Positions 1 to 9,531 of a stretch of DNA of 64,000 nt are shown here, piece after piece. Position 1 is the stretch's first letter; the number at the start of each line of letters is the position of its first letter. A model generated the notes under the pieces. That model saw nothing but the letters and a program-made list of their open reading frames with translations, was not told the DNA's origin and did no database searches. The stretch lies in assembly GCF_030384665.1 (NCBI RefSeq), contig NC_083675.1, forward strand, positions 430,001 to 494,000. Reading direction: 5' to 3'. Origin of the DNA: Lodderomyces elongisporus (lineage: Eukaryota > Ascomycota > Pichiomycetes > Serinales > Debaryomycetaceae). Both the position numbers and the translations under genes were made by a program.

Positions 1-75
1 GTTTGACTAGCTTCTCGGTTCCAAGATGGAGTTGCCCCCTTCTCTAAACCAATCCGGAAGCCTCACTAAGCCATT

Positions 76-121
<46 letters not shown>

Positions 122-560
122 ATCAACGCAAGCTGATGACTTGCGCTTACTAGGAATTCCTCGTTGAAGAGCAATAATTACAATGCTCTATCCCCAGCAC
201 GACGGAGTTTCACAAGATTTCCCAGACCTCTCGGCCAAGGTTTATACTCGCTGGCTCCGTCAGTGTAGCGCGCGTGCGGCCCAGAACGTCTAAGGGCATC
301 ACAGACCTGTTATTGCCTCAAACTTCCATCGACTTGAAATCGATAGTCCCTCTAAGAAGTGTCTATACCAGCAAATGCTAGCAGCACTATTTAGTAGGTT
401 AAGGTCTCGTTCGTTATCGCAATTAAGCAGACAAATCACTCCACCAACTAAGAACGGCCATGCACCACCACCCACAAAATCAAGAAAGAGCTCTCAATCT
501 GTCAATCCTTATTGTGTCTGGACCTGGTGAGTTTCCCCGTGTTGAGTCAAATTAAGCCGC

Positions 561-629
<69 letters not shown>

Positions 630-1720
630 AGAACCCAAAGACTTTGATTTCTCGTAAGGTGCCGATTGCGTCAATAAAAGAACGACAACCGATCCCTAGT
701 CGGCATAGTTTATGGTTAAGACTACGACGGTATCTGATCATCTTCGATCCCCTAACTTTCGTTCTTGATTAATGAAAACGTCCTTGGTAAATGCTTTCGC
801 AGTAGTTAGTCTTCAGTAAATCCAAGAATTTCACCTCTGACTACTGAATACTGATACCCCCGACCGTCCCTATTAATCATTACGATGGTCCTAGAAACCA
901 ACAAAATAGAACCATAACGTCCTATTCTATTATTCCATGCTAATATATTCGAGCAAAGGCCTGCTTTGAACACTCTAATTTTTTCAAAGTAAAAGTCCTG
1001 GTTCGCTACAAGAGCTAGCCAGAAGGAAAGGCTCGGTTGGGTCCAGTACGCATCAAAAAGATGGACCGGCCAACCAAGCCCAAGGTTCAACTACGAGCTT
1101 TTTAACTGCAACAACTTTAATATACGCTTTTGGAGCTGGAATTACCGCGGCTGCTGGCACCAGACTTGCCCTCCAATTGTTCCTCGTTAAGGTATTTACA
1201 TTGTACTCATTCCAATTACAAGACCCGAAAGGGCCCTGTATCGTTATTTATTGTCACTACCTCCCCGTGTCGGGATTGGGTAATTTGCGCGCCTGCTGCC
1301 TTCCTTGGATGTGGTAGCCGTTTCTCAGGCTCCCTCTCCGGAATCGAACCCTAATTCCCCGTTACCCGTTGAAACCATGGTAGGCCACTATCCTACCATC
1401 GAAAGTTGATAGGGCAGAAATTTGAATGAACCATCGCCAGCACAAGGCCATGCGATTCGAAAAGTTATTATGAATCATCAAAGAGCCCAAAAGGGCATTG
1501 ATTTTTTATCTAATAAATACATCCCTTCCAAACAGTCGGGATTTTAAGCATGTATTAGCTCTAGAATTACCACGGTTATCCAAGTAGTAAGGTACTATCA
1601 AATAAACGATAACTGATTTAATGAGCCATTCGCAGTTTCACTGTATAATTGCTTATACTTAGACATGCATGGCTTAATCTTTGAGACAAGCATATGACTA
1701 CTGGCAGGATCAACCAGATA
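1..1720 (-). rRNA. 18S (small subunit) ribosomal RNA, 3' end cut by window edge
   Basis: The minus strand reads as fungal 18S rRNA. Its 5' end (TATCTGGTTGATCCTGCCAG) maps to 1720 and runs leftward. The universal segment GTACACACCGCCCGTCG lies near positions 90-110 in reverse complement. The window begins before the last ~70-80 nt, so the gene is partial only because of the window edge. Total length would be about 1.79 kb, normal for yeast, so no group I intron is present in this copy. Pol I transcribes it leftward from a promoter in the spacer to its right. Every open frame seen in this interval is a by-product of rRNA sequence, not a gene. Confidence 0.98.
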
Positions 1721-3083
1721 ACTACATAAAATGACACTCAAGTCCTCAAAGAGGCCCAAGAGCACCAAACTGAAGTTATTCAAGATTGCAGAAGGCTTTT
1801 CAAATAACTCTCTTTTACAAAAGCATTTAAAATCCTTCGGTGATTTCATTCAACACAAGTGTTTGACCACTCGTCCGAACTAGTCACATCCATATAGCCC
1901 TCTTTAAATTCTCCTGGTGTGATGTCCGCTAAACACTGCATACAGAACATAGAATTCGAATACAGGTTTAACATAACCAACCATGGAGGGAGTTACGCTT
2001 GAGAAATCACAGAATTGCTTCCGGCTATTTAACAAGGCAGACCCCCGAGTGGTTTTAGTTGAACACTTGCTATCAGCTAGTAATCCACTAAATCCGTCAG
2101 TGCTCATACACGGAATGGTTAGATATCCGGTATAAGACTGTTCAGGCTTGTCTCGTGAGAGACTCGCCCATGTTACTGTAGTGTAAAAGAGCAGTGTGTG
2201 ACTTTACATCACTCACAGACTCTCCCCACTCAATAACTTGGCCTTAAACAAAGAAGTAGCAAACACAGCTTTCGCTGTCTTGCTTTAAATCTTTGTCTTT
2301 GCTTTCGCATATATATCCTTTTCCCATTTTTACGTCCTGCAAAACCGCGAGCTTTACAAATGCTAGTTTTTTGAGAAAAGAAACGTATCTTTTCCAGCGC
2401 GTGCAAGAAGCGGTAACAATGTCTGTGCTCCCCAGGCAAAAGTGCGAAACACACATCCTTGACACTTTGAAGCCCCAAGCGCGAATCCAGGAAAATCTAA
2501 AAGGATCTGGGAAGATCTACAAAGATCTGAGAGAGAACCCTAAGAGAGAACCCCAAAGAGTCCGAGAATCTTCTCTCTTTACACTTGCAATCCTTTCCTG
2601 CACCACAAATAAACAACAACAACAAAAATGTACCAAGTAAACACTTGAACACGTGACAAAAATCAACTCTGCTGCAAACACCATCCACACAACACAACAC
2701 AACATGTATCTCCCATTGCAAACGTATCCTGTGTACTGCATCAACCACTCACTGTGAGTTTCCAGCATTTTTTCTTAATTCTCCTATAATCAACTTTTGC
2801 AACACTTTGATTTCTCATACCTTTCACATGTTTTCAGCCAGTATCTTCACTTCACTTTGCAGACCGTTCATGCCAATATCATACCAACCATTATAACGTT
2901 CTCTTCCACGGCACATTTCAGAAATCAAAGCCATTGGCTGCCATCTCACACACTCTCCAAAACACACTCTTCCAAAACACCTTTACCCAACCATCGACGT
3001 CTTGTGTTTTGCTCCTCTCATCCAAAGTCGCCATCACGTGTGCATCTCGTCAGTGTTACCCTGAGTGAAAAAGAAGATATTTC
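1721..3083 (-). other. rDNA 5' external transcribed spacer and intergenic spacer 2
   Basis: This stretch lies between the 5' end of 18S and the 5S gene. By analogy with other yeasts, it must contain the 5' ETS next to 18S and, further right, the Pol I promoter that drives transcription leftward. The promoter is not conserved enough in sequence for me to place it. Visible structure is limited to clustered AGATCT words around 2495-2535, a doubled AGAGAGAACCC word around 2530-2560, and CA-rich DNA around 2690-2705 and 2945-2985. No protein gene is supported. Confidence 0.7.
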
Positions 3084-3204
3084 GGTTGCGGCCATATCTA
3101 GCAGAAAGCACCGTTTCCCGTCCGATCAACAGTAGTTAAGCTGCTAAGAGCGAGACCGAGTAGTGTAGTGGGAGACCATACGCGAAACTCTCGTGCTGCA
3201 ATCT
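3084..3204 (+). rRNA. 5S ribosomal RNA
   Basis: The 121-nt sequence starts GGTTGCGGCCATATC, ends GTGCTGCAATCT, and is followed at once by a T run, the Pol III terminator. It aligns along its full length with yeast 5S rRNA. The internal control region is intact, as judged by eye. It is on the plus strand, opposite to 18S and 25S, the same head-to-head arrangement as in Saccharomyces rDNA. It divides the intergenic spacer into IGS2 (left) and IGS1 (right). Confidence 0.97.
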
Positions 3205-3482
3205 TTTTTTTTTTTATTTTGATCTTCTGATTACTTGGTAGCGGTATGCTAGAAGAGAGAGAGAGAGAGGGAGGGAGGAAATGTATATCTATTTATATAT
3301 CAAGAGTTGTAGGATAGCAACCTAGCAAAAGTGCTGCAAAAAAACTTTGACCCCTCTTTTTTTTTGTAAGTACACCCAAAGGGAAGTCAAATGTTCTCCA
3401 CTTACTCCTCTATATAAAAATTTCCTTCCCCTCCAAAGCATTTTCTAGTTTGTAAATATACAACTCGCGCCAAATAGAGAAC
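3205..3482. other. rDNA intergenic spacer 1, part between 5S and the terminator boxes
   Basis: AT-rich spacer. It holds a T run that ends 5S transcription, a short GA microsatellite at about 3254-3275, and a truncated copy of the 89-bp spacer repeat tail (CGCGCCAAATAG near 3467) just before the first terminator box. No gene is seen. Confidence 0.7.
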
Positions 3483-3767
3483 TTACCCGGCACCCACTCT
3501 TTGCACAAAAGAAAAATATCCACTACATTATAAGTAATATATACAAGCATAACTCCCGCCAAATAGCAAATTTACCCGGCACCCACTCTTTGCACAAAAG
3601 AAAATTATCCACTACATTGTAAGTAATATATACAAGCATAACTCCAGCCAAATAACAGATTTACCCGGCACCCACTCTTTACCAAAAAAAATCAACAACT
3701 TTCCAAAGCTTACCCGGCACCCACTCTTTGCCAAAAAAAAACTAAGAACCTTCCAAACCTTACCCGG
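3483..3767 (-). terminator. Tandem Pol I terminator array: five Reb1/Nsi1-type TTACCCGG boxes
   Basis: TTACCCGG occurs at 3483, 3572, 3661, 3710 and 3760, with start-to-start spacings of 89, 89, 49 and 50 bp. Read in the direction of rRNA transcription (minus strand) each is CCGGGTAA, the Reb1/Nsi1 consensus of budding yeasts. The first four boxes share about 22 bp and have a T-rich stretch just upstream on the transcribed-sense strand (for example TTTTTTTTGG). That is the T-rich element plus Myb-factor site layout of the Saccharomyces Pol I terminator. The box nearest the gene starts about 62 nt past the 25S 3' end. Binding by Reb1 or Nsi1 is inferred. Such sites can also act as polar replication-fork barriers. 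Confidence 0.75.
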
Positions 3768-3790
3768 CTTGTCCAGCTCTTAGGAAATTC

Positions 3791-3830
3791 GTCTACAAAC
3801 ACACAAGCCCAAGCTCGTGTACTCCTAGAC
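3791..3830 (-). other. 3' ETS hairpin next to the 25S 3' end, candidate RNase III (Rnt1) processing site
   Basis: On the minus strand, the transcript just past 25S can fold. An outer stem pairs GTCTA (3830-3826) with TAGAC (3795-3791). An inner 8-bp stem pairs ACACGAGC with GCTTGTGT (3820-3801) and is closed by a TTGG loop. In Saccharomyces a 3' ETS hairpin at this place is the Rnt1 cleavage site for 35S pre-rRNA. Its loop there is of the AGNN type, so the TTGG loop here is a difference. Function is inferred from position. Confidence 0.45.
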
Positions 3831-4214
3831 AAATCAGACAACTGAAGCTTAATCTCAGCAGATCGTAACAACAAGGCTACTCTACTGCTTACAATACTCC
3901 GTTGTACATCTAAGTCGTATGCAAAGGATTTATCCCCGCGCATGTTGACATTGCTATTCGCCGGCAAGCACACAAAGCCTTTCCGCTAAGTGCACCGCTG
4001 CCAGCCTGCTATGGTCCAGCGACTATTAAAAGTCTTATTCGTATCCATCTAAAATGTGCAGGGCAAAAATCATCGCTTTCTAGCATGGATTCTGACTTAG
4101 AGGCGTTCAGCCATAATCCAGCAGATGGTAGCTTCGCGGCGTTGCCTGATCAGACAGCCGCAAAAACCAATTATCTGAATGAACGGTTCCTCTCGTACTA
4201 AGTTCAATTACTAT
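3829..4214 (-). rRNA. 25S rRNA, 3'-terminal fragment at the rDNA array edge
   Basis: The minus strand matches the last ~386 nt of yeast 25S rRNA. The 3' end GATTTGT is at 3829 and the sarcin-ricin loop AGTACGAGAGG lies within 4184-4199. Similarity stops abruptly at about 4214, some 15 nt upstream of that loop, and unrelated AT-rich DNA follows. The other ~3 kb of 25S, 5.8S and the ITS are absent, so this is a truncated terminal repeat unit. It cannot make a functional large-subunit RNA. It is the outermost piece of the array, on the promoter side of the first complete unit. Confidence 0.93.
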
Positions 4215-7200
4215 AAGCGTTGTTGCCACTATGGTCGTGTGTTATTGTAAAAAGGTATAGGGCATAGCCCAAAAAGAAAAGAAGAGTGAAGTAGTCGTGC
4301 ACTATTGTTAAAAAGCGTGTATATAGAACATCTTACTTGTTTATTCTCATCGCTCTCCACAAGTGTAAACATTTTGGGCCAACTCGAAACCAATTTTTCT
4401 GAAAATCATGTGAAGTGCAAATAAATTTTGTTCATCAACTTTGTTCATCACCACCAACCATATCATACATGCATTCCAATGTGGATTGAAAAGGGCCAAA
4501 TTACAAGCTTCAATAGAAAAATTTTCTTCCTCGCTCCGCTCGGAAGTTTGGTCCACACTTTCGCCGATCTGCTGCGCAGCTCACGTCGTTCCCCTCCGTG
4601 ATCCTGCTTGCAGAACTGGCCCTTGCTTTAACGCAAGGTCCATCACTTCGGCCTGTAGAAGAGAGGGGAAAGGGGAGGGGGGAGGAGAGGAAGAGGGGGA
4701 AAAAAAAGAGAGAAGGAAAGAGGACATTTAAAACTCCATCAGTGCATACGTTTACCACCCCGAAGGGATTCGAGGAGGACCGAGCGAAGCGAAGGTCCGA
4801 CGAGAATTCTTTTCCGGACTTTTTTTGGCTATATATTTTTCCTACACTTTATATATGGTGAAGTTGATTGAACTTGTCGAAGTGGCAATTTTTACCACTT
4901 TATACAAAGGTTTCTTCAATTTTATTCTTTTTTTGCACCCGAAACAGTCGGAAGTTCGATTCCGAACTGCGGCTTTGACTGTAATTTTGCGTAAGTAAAA
5001 TAGTTGTTCTTGCTGATGTATTTTTTTTCTGTTGTAATGTTTGTAGTAAGTATCGGTTGTAAAAAAAAAATGAAAACCATTTATTTATAAACCAGCACAG
5101 TGTTTACGGCCGATTAGTGGAAAACTTAAGGATTGTAAGGGGAAACAAGCTTGTGAAAACAAGTAAATAAAGCTGAATTGAATTAACAAGTGTCATAATT
5201 TTCTCACTCCCCGCATTAAGTTGTAAGTATGTAACAAATTGTTAGTAATATTATTTAAATGTTTTACGTCAAAGCCTCATCTTTGGAAGATTCTGCTAGG
5301 ACAAAAGGTTGAGACTACGTGAGAATAGGTGGATGTAGATACAGATGTGGATGTGGATGAGAAAGCAAAGTCAATTAATTTACGATGATGCCAATGCTGC
5401 TAATGCTGCTGCTGCCGCCAAATGCTGCTGTGGCTGCTGTGGCAGTTGTGTATGGTTGGAAATCCCTTTTCATATTGCAGTGCTTTTCCCCACATCTTGT
5501 ATGTGGCACCTGTGCAGCCCTAATTAGTGGTTGTTGCAATCTGCTTGTTGTTTTTTGTTTTTTGTTTTTTTTTGTTGGTAATAATTTATAATTTGCTATT
5601 ATGCGTTTGGTGCGGTGTACCTGAAATTTCATGTGTAGTGTTTCCGCACGGTCGTTGACATCAACATAGTTGCATATCCTACGATATATTAGAACCGGGC
5701 TAAAATTCTGCGCTTTGATCGTTCGATGCATTAAGCATACCTCTTGCTTTGTCTTTCTCTTTCTACAAATTTATTAATAAAGTTATGAGGTGGTGGAATA
5801 GAGCTGATTACATGTAAGATGGCGAGGAGAAGAGATGCTGGACCAACATGGTGGGTGTATTTCCAACGAAAACACAGTGGTATTATGCAGCTTGATATGG
5901 CGTATGAATCAAATGCCGGTATACGCTTAAATTTTCAAATTCATATATTACTTCATAATTATACGCATACCCACAAACTTGCAAAAGTCTGTTCGGGACT
6001 TCGGAAACTAAAACTTAATATCCCATCTGTTCCGCACGGACTTGTATATGACTAGCCAAATGACAAAAGTTATTGACTCTTTTGATACTGGGGGAATGAT
6101 GAATGACCCATTGAAAAAAACAAAAAAAATCTAGAAGAAAGATAGAAGGAGAAAGATTATGAAGGCAAAAAAATAAAATTTTTTCAGAAATACCAAATAA
6201 AAAAAAAATTGTAAATGAACACTAGCTACAAACCAGCTACAAACCAAAGTCGATAACTGTGCAGAATTCCAGTAAATGCACCCTCTCTTTAACCTTTACT
6301 ACGTTTAAGCTTTTTTCTCTCTCTGTCTCTTTCCCTCTTTTTTATTAATTAGAATGTGCTTTAGATACGCACAGACTTGTACACGCACCCCTTTCCTTTG
6401 CGCTCATAACTCTATACATAAGAGCTGTGCGAATCGTGGATGTGAAGGATTGGACAACACCAAAAGAGAGAGAGAGAGAAGAGAAAAAAAAAGTCGTATG
6501 ATTTGAAGCAGATTGAGTAAAAAAAGAAAAGGATTGTGCGCTGGGTTGGAACTGAGACTTCAAGGTGAATCCTTCCTTTTCTTTCTCCGTTCCCTTACAT
6601 AACTACACGATGACTAAGGCGAAATGAAAAATTACAAATATAGCAACAGTAACTACAACTGTAGCTGGGTGATTTGCAGTTGGTATTCAAAATTTTCTTG
6701 ACTGATAGTATGCTTATCTCTATCGAGAAAACCAAACACAAGGAGGGGTAGCACTATTGCGGATCTAGTATCGAACAGCTAAAGGCGTTTATCAGAAATC
6801 AAAAAAGGAGCAAAAAAAAATTGAGGTGGTAGGGGGGAGGAGGAGGAGGAGATAGTGATGGGAAGCGTGAGTAAAATAATAAAAAAAATATAATTTGAAT
6901 ACCCACGGAAAAACTCCTCAGCATAAAGTGCAAACCTACATTTCAAATTAGAGTGATAACGGGATAAGCCGAGGTACACACATACAAAATCTAAAAAAAA
7001 AAACATTTACCCAATAAAAGAAAAGTAGGGAAAAAGACAATCGTAGCTCATGTAAACTGGGAGAAAACGTACCCCAGAACTCGCTGTTCCTTACATTTGC
7101 ATTGCAGACATGTTTGATAGTCCACTTTCTCTGCCTCTCCCACTCTTGAAGCAAAATAAAGGCAGCCAGACACGACGCGAGGGTTGACTTGTCAATGTAA

Positions 7201-7899
7201 AGGTTTGCTGATCTGTGTGTCTGTCTGTGTGTCTGTCTGTGTCTGTATGTGTGTGCATAGAGATATACAGATATTAGAGCGTCGTTCTTATATCTGTTTA
7301 TGTATGAGAAAAGCTGAAAAGTGAGACGATAACGGGTTTGTTGTAAACGATGCAAAATTGCTAATGTTTGTGGTTAGTGGTCGAGGCAACCCCTACTGTA
7401 TTTGCCACAGTAGTACATCATCTACCAATTCTTATACAGACGGGTGCTCGCTAGAAGTAGCCCCCCCACCGGAGTTGTCACAGTATACACTCTTCTCTTT
7501 TTTCTTTTCTCAATCTTCCTCTGCTTCTCCCTCTTAATCTCCCATTACTTTTCTGTTTCCTTTCCACTTTATTTCACTTTCCAAAACCCTCGTCAATGAC
7601 CATACTCACCGGTGTTAAGGATCATTTTTCATAACGCTTTTGTCGACGACTAGTTTGTTTCTCTTTCTTTTTTTTTTTTGCTTTGAAAAAAATAAAAAAT
7701 TCAAAAATAATTGTATAGTATTAAGTGTTACAATATCTGTACAGAACTAAATAAATCACATTAATGCACTAAATCTAAAGTTTCTAATATAACCAAAGTA
7801 TCTAATCTTTTTTTTTGTTTTGTTTTCTTGTTTTCTGGTTTTCTTGTTTTCTTGTTTTCTTGTTTTTGGCTTTTCTCGCCTCTCCTTTCTTCTTCACAA
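4215..7899. other. Gene-poor DNA between rDNA edge and EFG1
   Basis: About 3.7 kb with no recognisable gene. Next to the junction, an imperfect ~22-bp direct repeat (GTCGTG...TATTGT.AAAAAG) occurs at about 4231 and 4289. A GC-richer island with CGAAGCG words lies at 4530-4810. A hairpin-forming 16-mer (AGTTCG, ATTC loop, CGAACT) lies near 4950. A perfect 7-bp inverted repeat CTACTGT/ACAGTAG is at 7393-7413. Two ATG-started frames (5731 to 5375 minus, 118 codons; 5819-6055 plus, 78 codons) are divergent but resemble nothing I know and have low-complexity parts. I do not call them genes. Confidence 0.6.
7817..7867. repeat. TTTTCTTG short tandem repeat in the EFG1 3' region
   Basis: Imperfect tandem copies of TTTTCTTG/TTTTCTGG lie just past the EFG1 stop codon, so they fall in its 3' UTR. 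On the EFG1 sense strand the tract is A-rich (CAAGAAAA). Confidence 0.7.
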
Positions 7900-9531
7900 T
7901 CATTTCTCTTCTTTTGCTGCACCACGGGCCTGCTGCTGGGGAGAAACTTGTGTAGACGACTGCGATTGGATGTTGGCAACTTGTGGAGACTGTTGTGCAG
8001 TACCTGTACCTGCAACACCAGCTGCATTTGCACCACCCGAAACACCTCCAACCTGTGCGTGTGGTTGCTGCTGTTGAAGGTGATGCAGTTGCTGCTGAGG
8101 TTGTTGCAGATACGCGTAGTTATAGCCACCCTGTTGTGGGTAATTGCTATAGTTTTGGTATGGGTAATACTGTCCAGCACCCGAGGCGGCTGAGTTGGTA
8201 CCGGCTGCAGTGTTGGCATAGTATCCTTGTTGGTAGTTGTAGTTTTGTTGTTGTTGTTGTTGAGGATAGGCGTGGTCGGCTGCTCCTGTAGTGTTGTTGC
8301 CGGTGGTGGTGGTGGTAGCAGTGGTGGCTCCAACACCTACACTTCCTGGTTGTTGTGCACCACTGCTGTACTGTGCGTACGCTTGTGGATATTGTTGGCT
8401 ATAGTTTTGGTAGTATGCAGCAGTACCCTGTTGTTGCGGGTTCGATGCATTGATTTTGCTTGTAGAGGGACTGGTTGCACTTGTTACTGCAGAAACATTC
8501 CCGCCACCACTAACAATAGACTTTGAGTCGCTTGGTGCGGTACCTGGAGCACTAATTGAACCCGCATTTGGGTTTCCAGAAGAAGAAGAAGAAGTAGCAA
8601 CAGCAGAGGAAGCATTAGCACCACCAGCATTGCCAGCAGATGCGCCGGTGTTTGGAGTCACTCCAGTTTGAATCACTCTCTTGATGTCTCTGACAAATAA
8701 GGGGTACAACAAGTCAACGATGTTTTCCCGCTGTGCCATGGTCAATGCTCTTTCAAAGGGGATCCAGACACCTTTCAAGTGCATTGATCCAATCTTTACC
8801 ACGTGTCTCACCTTCTCCAGCTTCAAAATACCGTCTCTTCTACCTCTGGTCATTTGTGCAACATTCAACAATTTGGTACCATTGATCATATTGTTATCAG
8901 CCCTGCGCACGACTGAGACGTTGTTGGCATCGACTTGGTAACAAAGGGTCTTTTCGTCTTCCCACATTGTGGTGGTGACTCTTGGTCTGATCCCTGGTGG
9001 TTGGAACTGGCCCACGGTAGAGGTACTTGTTGGGTTCAAAGTGTCTTGCAATGGCGTGGCTTGTGCTGCTGATGCAAGATGAGACTGTGACACTGGTGGT
9101 TGGTGGTGGAGTTGTTGTTGTTGTTGTTGCAATGAAGATGCAGAAGTTGGTGGTTGTGGTGCTGCTGGTGCACTAGTATAGTTTCTGCCAGCATTGTACA
9201 GTGGTTGGGGCTGTGACAATTGGCCAGGAACGTGTTGTTGTTGTTGTTGCTGTTGGTAATAAGCAGATTGTGAAGGTGGGTATTGGTATTGTGGTCTGTA
9301 TGATGAGTAATCTGTTGTAGAAGCTGCTGCTCCTGATGTTGTTGTTGCTGCTCCTGGTTGTTGCTGTTGTTGGTTGTACATGTAGTATGAGCCATATGGC
9401 TGTTGTTGTTGTTGTTGTTGTTGTTGACCTTGAGGAACACCGGGGGTAGCAGTTGTGCCAGTGGGCTGTCCTGCTGCAGTGTTGTAATTTCCATTCATTT
9501 GATTAATATGTGGGATTGAGTATGTGGACAT
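7900..9531 (-). CDS. EFG1: Efg1, APSES-family transcription factor for morphogenesis
   Basis: 543 codons, ATG to TGA. The N-terminus ([17 protein letters not shown]) and the central domain match Candida Efg1. The APSES DNA-binding domain spans about residues 182-288 ([13 protein letters not shown] to DIKRVIQ), and RVT at 184-186 corresponds to the PKA-site region known from C. albicans. The flanks are Gln/Asn/Tyr-rich low-complexity tracts (residues ~35-160 and ~300-540), the prion-like segments typical of Efg1. Codon 238 is CTG where StuA, Phd1 and C. albicans Efg1 have Ser (ILK-S-EKVR), so CTG should be read as serine. In Candida, Efg1 controls hyphal growth, biofilm formation and white-opaque switching downstream of cAMP-PKA. 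The gene stands alone, with 7.5 kb of upstream non-coding DNA and the rDNA edge 3.7 kb downstream. Confidence 0.97.
   Translation of the reverse strand: MSTYSIPHINQMNGNYNTAAGQPTGTTATPGVPQGQQQQQQQQQPYGSYYMYNQQQQQPGAATTTSGAAASTTDYSSYRPQYQYPPSQSAYYQQQQQQQHVPGQLSQPQPLYNAGRNYTSAPAAPQPPTSASSLQQQQQQLHHQPPVSQSHLASAAQATPLQDTLNPTSTSTVGQFQPPGIRPRVTTTMWEDEKTLCYQVDANNVSVVRRADNNMINGTKLLNVAQMTRGRRDGILKLEKVRHVVKIGSMHLKGVWIPFERALTMAQRENIVDLLYPLFVRDIKRVIQTGVTPNTGASAGNAGGANASSAVATSSSSSGNPNAGSISAPGTAPSDSKSIVSGGGNVSAVTSATSPSTSKINASNPQQQGTAAYYQNYSQQYPQAYAQYSSGAQQPGSVGVGATTATTTTTGNNTTGAADHAYPQQQQQQNYNYQQGYYANTAAGTNSAASGAGQYYPYQNYSNYPQQGGYNYAYLQQPQQQLHHLQQQQPHAQVGGVSGGANAAGVAGTGTAQQSPQVANIQSQSSTQVSPQQQARGAAKEEK

Noticed and set aside
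806..2107. Several open frames of 60-95 codons in the left 2 kb
   Set aside because: They lie within 18S rRNA and its external spacer and read rRNA sequence in arbitrary frames.
4944..4970. GTTCGATTCC, which looks like a tRNA T-arm
   Set aside because: The flanking bases do not form the 5-bp T-stem. The sequence is a simple AGTTCG/CGAACT hairpin, and no acceptor or anticodon arm is present.
5375..6055. Divergent ATG-started frames of 118 and 78 codons next to the rDNA
   Set aside because: No recognisable family, low-complexity ends, and position in otherwise gene-free DNA. Kept only as a remark in the region entry.
7828..9494. Long frames overlapping EFG1 on both strands, rich in Asn, Val, Leu or Cys
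   Set aside because: They arise from CAG/CAA-type repeats of EFG1 read in other frames. The APSES domain fixes the true frame.
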